From Ostrinia nubilalis (taxonomy: Eukaryota; Arthropoda; Insecta; Lepidoptera; Crambidae): a DNA stretch of 64,000 nucleotides. Where the stretch lies: assembly GCF_963855985.1 (NCBI RefSeq), contig NC_087119.1, forward strand, positions 8,348,001 to 8,412,000, written 5' to 3'. The translations under genes and the position numbers were made by a program. Positions 49,980 through 62,345 of the stretch are shown here, in pieces. The notes beneath the pieces are model-generated. The model had not been told where the DNA came from. It saw only the letters and a program-made list of their open reading frames with translations, and ran no database searches. Position 1 is the first letter of the stretch. Each line of letters opens with the position of its first letter.

Positions 49980-51639
49980 TTTACAAACATTGTTCTATTG
50001 CGGTTAGTTAATATAGTTTAGTACACAAATGGTGTGCCCCTATACCGCAACTCTACACTTTTCCAAAACTTGAAAGTTTGTATGAGGAAAACCTTTTGTC
50101 TATTTATTATACATATAAAGATCAGTTCCTTACTACCAACGATTCCAAAATTATGTTCCGTGGAAAAGTTGCCGAAGTTTGTGAAGATACATTACCTATG
50201 ATAGAATCGTTGCTATAGTTGTTTTAATCGTACCTAATTTACAGTTACGTGTATCTTTTCGTAGCGATGATAATTTCACGAAAAGAGATAATTCTGCCTC
50301 GGTATAACGCGTATGCACTAGATGACTAGAGTAGAAATTAGATGTGGAATTCCAGAAAATTTAGGACATTCTTAGCTCTATTACCTTTAACGTTCAGGAA
50401 CCGCAGCACGACAGTTTTAGACAGGTGTATTCTCAAACAAGCGCAGCGTTAACATAGAGCAATTCACGAAACTCAGTTTGACAGTTCTAAAATTACGTTT
50501 TCCGCTCTCATTTTGTTATACCTACTTAGTAGGAAAGAGACAGACTTAGCAATAATAGAGACACCTAGTCAACGTCACGGAGGGGCCTGTGTTCTAGATG
50601 GTTCAGAATAGATAAACCTTAACCTTTCCGTGGCGGTAAGTAGTGGCTATAAAATTAGCCTAACGATTTTCCCCGTGACGTGACGTGAGCTTGCGTCGAC
50701 GAACAACTAACCCCAGATGACTAAACTTAGGCCACAAACTTTGAAGGTCATGCATGCTTGACATTTACTTTGGCTCGTCACAGTATCATTTTTGCTCCTG
50801 ATAAAACTTCTAGAAGTTCTTCCACAATATTTAACGTCGTTTTGGCCTAAACGGAAACAAGACGTAAATTACCATAGCAATGTCAACATCAACACTTGCT
50901 GATTACTTCCTAATGTTTCATGCAAGAACTATAGTTATACTACATCTGTATAGTTATACTTACTCTATTAATTAAATTGCAGGTTATCTACCCTCAGTGA
51001 AATAAAAAACGTGTAGCTCTTAGAGAAATAGCTATTGAAATCAATTATAATTTACTCTTATTAAATATTTAGATCAAGTGGGTAAGTAAACTTGTAATTG
51101 CATTGAGTCGAGTGATTGATAAAACGATAGTTAAATGATACGCGCAATCATAACATGCAACAAAGTTGTGATGCAGTAGGTCTGTATCTGCGACTCTACC
51201 CTAGAGGCATCGCAATGACAAAGCTAGTTTCGTTTCCAATTCTCCAAATACCCACCGAATGAAATAACTAAGTGCTGGAAATAAGAACACTGACCGTTCC
51301 TTTAACTTGGTTTCAGTTGCGTAACTTGATATGCAATCCGGCAGTATAGGTATTACTGTTACACCTACCTACATATTCACTAACACGTTTTGGCTTAAAG
51401 TGCGTAGCTTTTGCTTAGACATACAGTATTATTCCAAATCCACGTGTATTTACAGTCTTACTTCAGGAAATAATGACAAAAATCGAATCAATTTGTAACA
51501 CCCGGCTTTTCTCTACATGTTTACAACATACGAAAAACAGATTGAGATAATATCTTATTTATAGTTCGCACATAGTCATACATAGTTTCGTGTATGACAC
51601 GAAATGACGCGCAGTCGGTAGGTATAAAAACATGAAACA

Positions 51640-52140
51640 AGTGCATGATACGTACTTGCACTAGGTCCGGTCGCTGCGTCGCCGGTGCATTCAGGAGCAG
51701 CCGTCCGGATCGCTCGCTGCCAAACGTTCGTTTCAAAAACAAGAGGGACCTAATAGATGCGGCCGGCTGTTTATAAACATTGAAACACTCGGGACGGGAT
51801 GCGATCAATACCGCGTCGAGCGCGCTCCGAGCGGCCGGGGCCACGCCGGCCCCAACCAACCTCACCTGCCGCGCGAAATCTGCGGCGTAGACAGATCACA
51901 GTGCACTGGACCGGTAGTAGACGAGTGCAGCAGGCGCGAGAGCGTATCGCACGGACGTTCTGAGCGGGCGGCTGGCGGCGGCCGTGTGTGCGCCGCCCTA
52001 GCTGTTACGTCACTCGGTTCTGACAGCCGGCGCGCGAGGGCAGCACCGGCGCCGGCCGCCGCAGCCGCGTCGCGGCGCCACCGGCGCGATCAATACGCGG
52101 TCGCGCCGCGCGCCGGCCCCGCTCAGCGCACGCGTGTTCT
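51640..52140 (-). promoter_or_regulatory. CpG-rich island, probable main promoter of the CAAX gene
   Basis: This is the most GC- and CpG-dense stretch of the window, in otherwise AT-rich DNA. It lies upstream of all coding exons of the minus-strand gene. It contains a CRE-like ttacgtcac near 52005 and no CAT triplet from about 51841 to 52140, so the minus strand has no ATG there, as expected for a 5' leader. A bidirectional promoter is possible, but I found no plus-strand exon to go with it. The exact start of transcription cannot be read from the sequence. Confidence 0.6.
51866..51960 (-). other. putative untranslated first exon with strong splice donor
   Basis: On the minus strand the CpG-rich leader ends in GCGGCAG|GTGAGG, a near-consensus donor, with the exon's last base at 51866. 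No ATG lies upstream within the island. I infer a noncoding first exon that splices to the coding exons at 49.9 kb or 35 kb. The upper boundary given is only a guess at the transcription start. Confidence 0.5.
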
Positions 52141-52508
52141 CTTTTTGCGGCGTCCCCTGGCGACCCCTATTGCAAATAATCTCAAAGGAGCGAGCCAATC
52201 TCGATGCAACTAGGTACACTCTGCATCTTTTACAGCAACTCAACCTAACATTATATTGGAACTCAATTGCAGAAGTAATATTGTATTGGGTGGGCCAAGT
52301 GATATACCGCTATGACACTCAATATTGGGAATACTACTACCCACCCGCTGTTAACTATCTTTGTCTAGACAAAAGACGATCGTGAAGCTGTCTTCAAATT
52401 ACACCATTCATTTTAAATAGGTTCTCACTCGCTTATCATATTATTAAAAATAACTCTACGAGTAATAAGGTTTGAGCAGACTACATGGTAGAGTTAAGCT
52501 CTACATTA

Positions 52509-53958
52509 GGGTAAGTGCGCTAGTTTTCGTCCAATTATCGGAGTTGCCAACTTTGTGATGCGAAATGAATATCTTAAAATACCCTTACTCATATGTATCA
52601 TATGTCATTTTAGTCCTTATATAGTCTACTTTACGTTAATATTATATGACAATAAGTAAATACCGTTAAGCCGTGTGGTGACGGCAGAGTAGAATACATT
52701 TGTCACCAACCCCTACTCTTCCCGCGGGCGTCGTAAGAGGCGACTTAGGGACTACACATCAAACAGAGAATGGGCAGCAGCGCTCTCTGAAAAACATCAA
52801 TCTTTTAAACTGCGATCTCCAACCCGCCTGCCTAGCGTGGAGATTATGGCAAAACCCTCCACTATAGTGGAGGAGGCTCATAGTCCAGCAGTGGACTGTA
52901 AAGGGCTGTTGATGATGATGATGAAGTAAATACCACGGGTTTTTTTATAAAAAATATTTTATTCAAAAGAGGCGATTTCACTAGTATTCGTCCAAAAAAA
53001 TCAGTTTTCGTCCTAGTGTACGCTAGTTTTCGACCACTGTGTAGAAAAAAGGGTGTAGTTGAATTATTAACTTAAAACCAATTCTACAATACAGTAACTA
53101 TGGATTGTGGTATATCATTTGAAAGGTAATTTTGTTAGCTTTCAAATGATATCAAAAAGATATAAATAAGATTCTTACCTAAATTTAGAAAAATATTGCA
53201 ATAGGTCGAAGGACAAATGGACGAAAACTAATCTACAGGAATAGCTAATTTTGGTTTTCGTCCACCCCAGTGCTTGCTCATGACGTCATGGACGAAAACA
53301 CAACAACGTTTAAAGCTGTTTTTTGTTTTCGTCCACATCTTTTTAACGGTTTTTATGGGTTTATCACTGTTAAAAAGTGGACGTAAACTAAAATGTTTAA
53401 TGTAATAGCAATAAAGATCATATTGGAAGAAAAAACATTGTATTTTGTAGGTCCATTGAAATAATATGATATTTAAAAATATTAACTAGGTGTCAGGGTT
53501 TCCGTCCACGTGGACGAAAACCAAAATCTTGCAAAATTGTTATGCTAGTATTAGTCCACTTAATTATCTAAGATTTCTATACAAAAACTTTAATAAACCC
53601 TTAAAATAGTGTTTAATATGCTAATAATTAGACATACGTGCAAAAAACATTACGTAAAGTAGCTAAAACAGTAATTAAACATACCATGAAAGTTCCCTAC
53701 CGGCACGTTTTTTTTCTAACTTGACGACGTTTTCCATTCACCTGTGTGCAGCAGCAACTTCCGTAGATTTTTTTGGAGTTATTACTTGTCAAATTACATT
53801 TTCATGCAGGCAGAACTGTTACTTAGATATTATAGATTGTAACAAGTCCAAACTTGCACGGAAAGTTAGGTTTGTATTCTAATTTTCCGTATTTGTTTGT
53901 GGCAAGTCGGTCAAATGGACGAAAACAGGAGCTGGACGGAAAACCGGCGCAATTACCC
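52509..53958. mobile_element. 1.45-kb TA-flanked element with many TTTTCGTCCA motifs
   Basis: The left end GGGTAAGTGCGCTAGTTTTCG and the inverted right end match in most of 24 bases, and TA flanks both (52507-52508 and 53959-53960). The end word ttttcgtcca or its complement recurs about ten times inside (for example near 52987, 53213, 53262, 53325 and 53505). Such subterminal copies are commonly transposase-binding sites; that role is inferred. No coding capacity. It was later hit by the retroposon at 52665-52923. Confidence 0.8.
52665..52923 (+). mobile_element. 259-bp retroposon (SINE or LINE 3' end), 11-bp target duplication
   Basis: Flanked by a perfect direct repeat, aagtaaatacc (52654-52664 and 52924-52934). 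It ends ...gaggctcatagtccagcagtggactgtaaagggctg plus (gat)n, a 3' end very common in moth retroposons. It is nested inside the 52509-53958 element and so is younger. Confidence 0.85.
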
Positions 53959-54029
53959 TACTTACCTATTAGTCCAGTCAATGAATGCCTTAACGACGGT
54001 GTAGAGAGAAATCCGTGGAACACAATTTC

Positions 54030-55310
54030 TGACCTCGGGACTTTATTTAGCCTAGTTAGGTGGTGAACATACCAAAAGTCCCCGCCCTTAGCCCTTGAGC
54101 CGGCGGGGAGAGGGGGGTTTAAAGGTACCACTTTTAGGTTTTTCGCTTAATCCTCGGAAACTATGCGTCCTAGTGACATGACTACTATGAACCAAAAAAA
54201 GCTTATTCAATTTGCTACAGGTGAGACCGTCAAGTTTTTCTATATCTTGTATAGTTTTTGCGGCATCTGCTCTAGAAGGTCTGTAAAATTGGAAATTTTA
54301 TTGTTGTCTTACATGTTCCTTTCAGGAGAAAATCGACTAAATCAACATTGAGCAAACACTATAGACATGCGGGAGCATGTTAAGCCTAGTTCCATGGAGG
54401 GAATGCACCGTGCGTATATTTAGACGAACCAATTAGAGCCACTTTTGACTCCTCATCATTCAAAAACTACTATGCATTAACACTTCAAATTTGGCTCATG
54501 TATTGAGACTTGCAAGATATACATCAGCTTCAAATTTCATAAATATACCTCAAACGGTTATTTAGGTATTGACGTTCAAAAATCGACATTTAGGACACTA
54601 AAATCTATCTATCACCTGTGAAATGTTAAAATTTACTGGTTTTTTATTTGTTCCTTTGTATTTACACAACTACCTATCTGGATGCCAAATTTGAACCTTC
54701 AAGATCATCTGGAAGTGGTTAGAAATTGGTCTTATAGGTCAGCCATGTAGATTTTTAGACGTCAATACCTAAAGAATCGTTTGAGGTATATTTATGAAAT
54801 TTGAAGCTGATGTTTATCTTGCAAGTCTCAACACATGAGCCAAATTTGAAGTGTTAATGCACAGTAGTTTTTGAGTGATGAGGAGTCAAAAGTGGCTCAA
54901 AGTGATTCGTCTAAATATACGCACGGTGTAGTCCCCTCGCAGGAACTAGGCTTAACATGCTCCCGCATGTCTAGAATGATTGCTCAATGTTGATTTAGTC
55001 GATTTTCTCCTGATGGGAACATGTAAGACAAAAATAAAATTTCCAATATTACAGACCTTCTAGAGCAGATGCCGCGAAAACTATACAATTTATAGAAAAA
55101 CTTGTCTATCTCACCTGTAGCAAATTGAATATGCTTTTTTTGGTTCAAAGTAGTCATGTCACTAGGACGCATAGTTTCCGAGGATTAAGCGAAAAACCGA
55201 AAAGTGGCACCTTTAAACCCCCCTCTCCCCGCCGGCTCAAGGGCTAAGGGCGGGGACTTTTGCTATGTTCACCTCCTAACTAGTCTAATTAAAGTCCTGA
55301 AGTCTGATTG
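54030..55310. mobile_element. 1.28-kb palindromic foldback element
   Basis: Two arms of about 555 bases (about 54030-54590 and 54750-55310) are inverted copies with moderate divergence, around a loop of about 155 bases. Landmarks in both arms: ggtgaacata, aaaagtccccgcccttagcccttgagccggcgg, catgctcccgcatgt, and gaggtatatttatgaaatttgaagctgatg. The arms create mirrored 62-codon frames (MRPSDMTT...NQKK) on opposite strands. Their similarity follows from the palindrome, so I do not call them genes. Confidence 0.85.
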
Positions 55311-55599
55311 AGAAGATTGTAATTTTATATGCAATTAGACAAACAATGGGACCTATTACTTAGCTCCGTTTAAGAAAGCAGTTTCTTCAAGTTTCGAAAT
55401 CTAGCCCTGGGTGGCACTATCTTAGGGCTTGTTCTCACGGAGACATCTCGTATTTTACAGGAACTGTTTTATGCAGGATCCCGTTTAATACATAGTATAC
55501 ATATCATTCAGACAGTAGTTCACACAGACATCCCGTTTGCAAAGTCCGTTCGAATACAAATTCGAATTTCAAAAACAATGATAGGTCATATACGTGATG

Positions 55600-58500
55600 T
55601 TGCATCACTAAACATAAATTTCCGAAAGCCAAACTTTCCGTAAACCTAACCTAACAACTCTAAAAATTTAACTCTCCGCAAACCTAACTTTCCATAAAGC
55701 TAATTCTCCGAAAACCTGAAACCCGATAACTTACGAATAACTTTCCGTAAGCCTAAAAGTGTAAAAAAGCTAATAGTCCAAAAACTTCACTATCTGTAAA
55801 CCCGACTCTTTGAAAACCTAACTCCGAAAACCTAACGGTCCAAAAACCTATCTTTCCATAAATCTAACGCCTCTAAATCCTATACCGCTTCCGAAAACTT
55901 ATTTTCCAAAAACCTAACTTTCCCTAAAAATAACTTTCCGTAAACCTAACTTTCTGAAGACTTCTATCTTTCTGAAAACCTAACATTCCATAACCCTAAA
56001 ACCGTCCGAAAACTGTAAGTTTCCGATAACCTAAGTTTCCGTTTTCGTTCCGTCTGAAAACTTACTTTTGAAATCCTTGCTTTCCGTAAATTTTTCCATG
56101 AGCCTAGCTTTCCGAAAGCCTAACACTCCGAAAAACAAACTTTCCAATACCATAAAACAGGTGAGCCAAGAGCTTCCTCGTTGTGGATAAAAAAAAACTG
56201 TCAGAAAACCTAAGCCAAAAACATAACTGTGTGTGTAATAAAGAAGCTTTTTCAGTAAACCTAACTTTCAGAAAATCTCATAAATCAGCACCGCTTCCGA
56301 AAACCTACTTTCTGAAAACCTATTTTTGTAAACCTAACTTAAGAAATTCTAACTTTTTGATAATTTAAGTTTCCGATAACCTGATTTCCGTTTTTACCTA
56401 AAACAATCTAAAAACTTGAATCTGTCCAAAAACTTCACAACTGAAAACCGAATTGTTCAAAAACATACTTAACTGTCCAAAAACCTTACAGTAAACCTAA
56501 TTTTACAACAAGAACTTATCTTTCTGATAACCTAATTTTCAGTTTTACTTAAAACTTTCTGAAAACATAAGTATGTCCGAAAACTTAACTCCAAAAATCT
56601 GTCTCAAAACCTAACTGTCTGAAAACCTAACTTCAAAAATCTAACTGTCCGAAAAGCTCTCCGTAAACCTAACCTTGCGAAAACCTAACTCTCCTAAAAC
56701 CTAATTTTCCAATACTTGAAAACTGTCCTAAAACCTAAGTCCGAAAACATCGTTCAGTAAACCTAACTTTCCGAAAACCTCGAAAACCTACTCACTAAAA
56801 AGTAAAAACCTAACTCCGTTATCCTATCTTTTCAAGAACTTATCTTTCTGATAACCTAATTCCCGTTTTTTCTTACAACTGTCTGAAAAATCCTAAGTCT
56901 GTTCAAAAACTTAACTTCAAATATCTAACTGTCCAAAAACCTTTAGATTAGCCCACAACATCCTTCCCAAAACTTAACTGTCTGAAAACCTCTTTCCGTA
57001 AAACTAATTTTCCGAAAACCTACTCTCTCAAAACCTAACTTCGTTAACCTAACTTTTCGAGAACTTATCTTTCTGATAACCTAATTTCCGTTTTTACTTA
57101 AAACCCTAAGTATGTCCGTAAACTGAACTTCAAAAATCTAACTGTCCGAAAACCTAGATTGGCCCACAACTATCCCAAAATCGAACTGTCCGAAAACCTA
57201 ACTTCAAAAATCTAACTGTCCGAAAACCTCTTTCCGTAAAACTAACCTTCCGAAAACCTAACACTCCAAAAACCTATCTTCACAATACTATAAAACTGTC
57301 CGAAAACCTAACACCAAAAACATGACTTTCCAAAAACATCGTTCTGTAAATCTAACTTTCCGAAAACCTCGAAAATGTACTCTTTGAAAACCTAACTTTT
57401 CGAGAACTTTTCTTTCTGATCACATAATTTCCGTTTTTATTAAAACTGTCTGAAAACCCCCAAGTATGTCTAAAAACTTATCTCCAAAAATCGAACTGTC
57501 TGAAAACCTTTTGATTGTTTCACAACTATCCCGAAACCGAACTGTCCGAAAACCTAACTCCAAAAATCTAACTGTCCGAAAACCTCTTTCCGTAAACTTA
57601 ACCTTCCAAAAACCTAACTTCCCAATACTTTAAAACGGTCCGAAAACCTAACTCCAAAAACAACTCCGAAAACCTCGAAAATGTACTCTTTGAAAACCTA
57701 AGTTTTCAAGAACTTTTCTTTCTGATCACATAATTTCCGTTTTTATTAAAACTGTCTGAAAACACCCAAGTATGTCTAAAGACTTAACTCCAAATATCGA
57801 ACTGTCTGAAAACCTTTTGATTGTCCCACAACTATCCCAAAACCGAACTGTCCGAAAACCTAACTTCAAAAATCAAACTGTCCGAAAACCTCTTTCCGTA
57901 AACTTAACCTTCCAAAAACCTAACTCTCCAAAAACCTAACTTCCCAATACTTTAAAACTCTCCGAAAACCTAACTCCAAAAACAACTTTCCGAAAACCTC
58001 GAAAATGTAGGTAGGTACTCTCTGAAAACCTAACTTTTTGAGAACTTTTCTTTCTGATCACATAATTTCCATTTTTACTTAAAACTGTCTGAAAACCCCT
58101 AAGTATGTCCGGATACATAACTCCAAAAACATAACTGTCCAAAAACATCGTTCCGTAAACCTAAGATTCCGAAAACCTCGAAAATGTACTCTCTGAAAAC
58201 CTAACTTTTCGAGAACTTTTCTTTCTGATAACTTAATTTCGGTTTTTACTAAAAACTGTCTGAAAACCTCTAAGTATGTCCGGAAACTTAATTCCAATAA
58301 TCTAACTGTCCGAAAACCTTTAGCCCCAAACTGTCCTAAAATCTAACGGTCCGAAAACCTAACCTCAAAACCTAATTCTCCGAAAACCACTTTCCGTCAA
58401 CCTAACCTGCCGAAACCTAACTCTCCAAAAACCTAACTTCCCAATACTTTAAAACTGACTGAAAACCTAACTCCAAAAACAACTGCCTAAAAAAATCGTT

Positions 58501-59365
58501 CAGTAAACCTAACTTTCCGAAAACCTACTCTCTGAAAACCTAACTCTCCAAAAACCTAATTTCCCAATACTTTAACTGTCCGAAAACCTAACTCCAAAAA
58601 CATAACTGTCCAAAGACATCCTTCAGTAAACCTAACTTTTCGAAAAGCTCGAAAACGTACTCTCTGAAAACGTAACCTCGTTAACCTAACTTTTCAAGAA
58701 CTTATGATGACATTTCCGTTTTTACTAAAACTGTCCGAAAAAACCTACATTATCCTAAAACTTACAACTGAAAACCTAATTAATTATCCGAAAACCTAAC
58801 ATTCGGTTAGTCTAAAACTGTTCGAAGACCTTAAACTGTCAAAAACCTAACTTTCCAAATACTTAACTCTCCGAAAAGCCAACTTTCTAATAAATTCCAA
58901 TACCTTCAAACTGTCGGAAAACCTAAAACTGTCCGAAGACCTAACTTCGAAAACATAACCGCCCAACAATCTCTTTCAATAAACCTAACTTTCCGAAAAC
59001 GAGGAAATCTTTCACCACTGCCGAAAATCTAAACTTACAAAAAACTTCTTTCGGTTTTTTCCCTTTTTACCTAAATCCTAAATTTGTCCAAAATCTTACA
59101 ACTGAAAACCTAACTGTCCGGAAACCTAACTTTCCGTTAACCTAACTTTCGATTAGCCTAAAACTGTTCAGAAGACGGAAAAAAAAAGTCTAAAAACTTG
59201 TTTTTAAACTCTAACTTCCGAAAATCTCTTTCCGTTAACCTAACTTTGCAAAACCAAACTTTTTAATACCTTAAATCTAAAACCTAACCTAACCTGTTCG
59301 AAAACCTAACTCCAAAAACATGACTGTCTAAAAACCTCTTTCAGTAAATCTAATTTTCAAAAAAC
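55600..59365. repeat. degenerate satellite, CCGAAAACCTAACT-type unit
   Basis: About 3.7 kb of a short unit, roughly ctgtccgaaaacctaact (about 14-18 bases), with heavy drift. A higher-order unit is visible: the phrase gagaacttatctttctgataacctaatttccgttttt recurs near 56510, 56834, 57058, 57397, 57713, 58029 and 58209, at irregular steps of about 180-340 bases. Each basic unit holds CCTAA, the complement of the insect telomere repeat TTAGG; whether this is more than chance is unknown. Open frames here are by-products. Confidence 0.9.
56156..56197 (+). mobile_element. tiny LINE 3' tail inserted in the satellite
   Basis: The stretch caggtgagccaagagcttcctcgttgtggat plus an A run matches the tail of the fragment at 31290-31421. 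It replaces satellite units, so it is a strongly 5'-truncated insertion after the array formed. Confidence 0.7.
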
Positions 59366-60013
59366 CTAGAAACCCCCCCTTTTCCTCGTGGCAAAACTAA
59401 AATGCCAAACTAATTTGTCCATAAGGAAACTTAGTTCCTCGTAGCCAAATCGTGGTCATAGTTTAAAATAGTCAAATCACGGAGAAATAAGAGACCAACA
59501 GAAATGAAAAAATATTTGGAAAATTATGAGACCTGATTATTATTTTTTTGTTTTTGACGAAAATAACTAAGTTTCAATTTTTTTCTTCTTCTTAAAAATA
59601 AAAATGAGTTGCTGTTCGTTAGTCCCGCTAAAACTCGAGAACGGTTGGGCGGATTTAGCTTATAGTCCAGTCATTATAGTAAGTTCACCTCGGAATTCAA
59701 GATACCCAGCTGTAAGTCTGTAAATACGTGTATATTGACACCCCAAAAGTTGTCTCAAAACCTACATATGGTAGGGTGTAAGCAACTATTAAATTTCAAG
59801 GTCAACGGTCACAAAAATCGTTTTTTTGCGCTTTTTTAGAAATATCTCATTTCCTATGGGTTTTTTGCTATTATTTAGCTAATAGTTAAAAGATGTACTA
59901 AAAGTCAAGCTAACCATTGTTCGAAAAACATTTCTTTCTGATATTTAACCACTTGTCATTTGACACCTGTCAAATTTGACTATTGGTTATTCTAACTACG
60001 AATCAAAAAACTG

Positions 60014-61986
60014 ATGTGCATGTGGATTGAGTGATCCTTGCTTCAATCTTAACAAAAATCGAGGAAGTTTTACTTAAAATATGTTAAAACATTGCGATGA
60101 AGTTTAAAAATTTGTTAAACCTAAGATAAAAATGTTATGGCCAATAAATAGGAGCACTCATACCGCACGCTTTAAGAAAACGTCAACATGTTTATTTCAG
60201 AAAATAAAGCCTTTCCACTTCTTTTTATAGTATAGAAAAATTGTTAAGAATATGTTAAAACTATTAACAAATTCAGAAATTCCTTGCACGTCCCGTTCCA
60301 AAGTTATGACGATTATTTAGGATCACTCACACTGCACACGGGCCGTACGAGTGCTCTTCAAAATAATGACTTTTTATTAATAAATACGTTTTATTTCTGT
60401 TGGGAAATGTGTGCAAACTGACGAGCGAATTTGTTAAAGAATAAGTGTGACAAAACTTAAAAGCTGAAGGAAGAAATTAACCTTTATTCTTTCCTCCAAT
60501 ATGCCGTGTGAGTGATCCTTACTTTTACCTCTATCTGCTCATTATGTAGTTCGTAGGCAGACTGAGATAGTATCTAAAATTGTTAATTGTTTTTAACAAT
60601 TATTTGGCATATATTTTGCTTTTATTAAGGTCATAATTTAAGAAATATCAGGCTTAGATGATTCCTAAAGGAAAATGTTGATTAGGGTACATATGATTTT
60701 TTATTTTGTGAGACTGTTCCGATTCGTCAGACGTGACAATGCAAAACCAATGCAATTTAATATGTATTAGGTATACTGTTTATATTTTATTCCTATTGGC
60801 TAACTACTCTTCTAGACATTCTGTTTTACTTGACATACCTAGGTACATACTTTAGGTGTTTTGTGTCCTGTTTATATTATACTAGCTTTTGCCCACGGCT
60901 TCACCCCCGTGAAATTTAGTTTGTCATATATCGTCATAAATTATAGCCTATATGTTATTTTGGGTTATAAACAATAATACTGTAAAGTTTCATCAAAATC
61001 CGTTCTGCAGTTTTTTGCGTGAAAAAGTAACAAACATCCAGACATCCACACAAACTTTCGCATTTATAATATTAGTAGGATAGGATTCTATGTTAACATT
61101 CTGTTTTACTAGAAATGTATAGATTTCGATGTGCTCTTTACAAATTTCAACTTTGCGACCTCCTATTGTCTCCGCGGGCGCCACCAAATTGAAAAAATGC
61201 TGCTAGTAGCAGATTTTTTCAAATAATTCCTTTAGGATTATTTTTGATAAAACGTCCTTAGGAAAACTTCTGATGAATCGTAACAGTCTCTCAAAATAAA
61301 AAATCATACGTACCCTAATCAACATTTTCCTTTAGGAATCATCTAAGCCTGATATTTCTTAAACTATGACCTTAATAAAATCAAAATATATGCCAAATAA
61401 TTGTTAAAAACAATTAACAATTTTAGATACTATCTCAGTCTGCCTACGAACTACATAATGAGCAGATAGAGGTAAAAGTAAGGATCACTCACACGGCATA
61501 TTGGAGGAAAGAATAAAGGTTAATTTCTTCCTTCAGCTTTTAAGTTTTGTCACACTTATTCTTTAACAAATTCGCTCGTCAGTTTGCACACATTTCCCAA
61601 CAGAAATAAAACGTATTTATTAATAAAAAGTCATTATTTTGAAGAGCACTCATACGGCCCGTGTGCGGTGTGAGTGATCCTAAATAATCGTCATAACTTT
61701 GGAACGGGACGTGCAAGGAATTTCTGAATTTGTTAATAGTTTTAACATATTCTTAACAATTTTTCTATACTATAAAAAGAAGTGGAAAGGCTTTATTTTC
61801 AGAAATTAACATGTTGACGTTTTCTTAAAGCGTGCGGTATGAGTGCTCCTATTTATTGGCCATAACATTTTTTTCTTAGGTTTAACAAATTTTTAAACTT
61901 CATCGCAATGTTTTAACATATTTTAAGTAAAACTTCCTCGATTTTTGTTAAGATTGAAGCAAGGATCACTCAATCCACATGCACAT
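60014..61986. repeat. inner palindrome, about 0.7-kb arms
   Basis: The arms 60014-60725 and 61284-61986 are long inverted copies at high identity, from tgtgcatgtggattgagtgatcc inward to ttgattagggtacatatga. Short words agtgatcct and gagtgctc repeat through the arms in both orientations. The spacer holds an RTE-like insertion. The inner palindrome may be a separate foldback element that jumped into the outer one. Confidence 0.85.
60884..61085 (+). mobile_element. RTE-like retroposon in the palindrome spacer
   Basis: Starts ctagcttttgcccacggcttcacccccgtg, contains tttcatcaaaatccgttctgcagttttttgcgtgaaaaagtaac, and ends aaactttcgcatttataatattagtagga, the standard lepidopteran RTE-like 3' layout. 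Confidence 0.8.
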
Positions 61987-61989
61987 AAA

Positions 61990-62345
61990 AACTGGGCCTA
62001 AGGTACCTACATGCCAAATTTCAAGCGTCTAACTTCCGTTAAGCGTTTAGATTTTTCATACAAAAGGATTTTCCCGCTAATTCCTGTTCCCGTGGGAATT
62101 CTTAAGTATACTATAACCTGCCCAGGAGTATGAAGAATAATTGTACCAAGTTTCGTTAAAATCCGTCGAGTAGTTTTTGTTTCTATAAGGAACATACAGA
62201 CGGACAGACAGACAGACAAAAATTTTACTGATTGCATTTTTGGCATCAGTATCGATGACTAATCACCCCCTGATAGTTATTTTGAAAATATATTTCATGT
62301 ACAGAATTGACCTCTCTACAGATTTATTATAAGTACTAGCGGCCG
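61990..62345 (+). mobile_element. RTE-like retroposon in the right arm of the foldback element
   Basis: Contains atgccaaatttcaagcgtcta, ttcccgtgggaatt, gtaccaagtttcgttaaaatccgtcgagtagtttttg and acagacggacagacagacagac, typical of RTE-like 3' ends. The left arm has no matching copy at this place, so it came in after the foldback structure formed. Confidence 0.65.

Noticed and set aside
51521..52243. Arg/Ala-rich frames in the CpG island
   Set aside because: High GC removes stops by chance. The minus strand has no ATG within the leader, and the best signal there is a donor following an untranslated exon.
55600..59365. Small frames inside the satellite (for example at 57936-58297)
   Set aside because: They follow the repeat period and change with each unit; there is no start or splice context.
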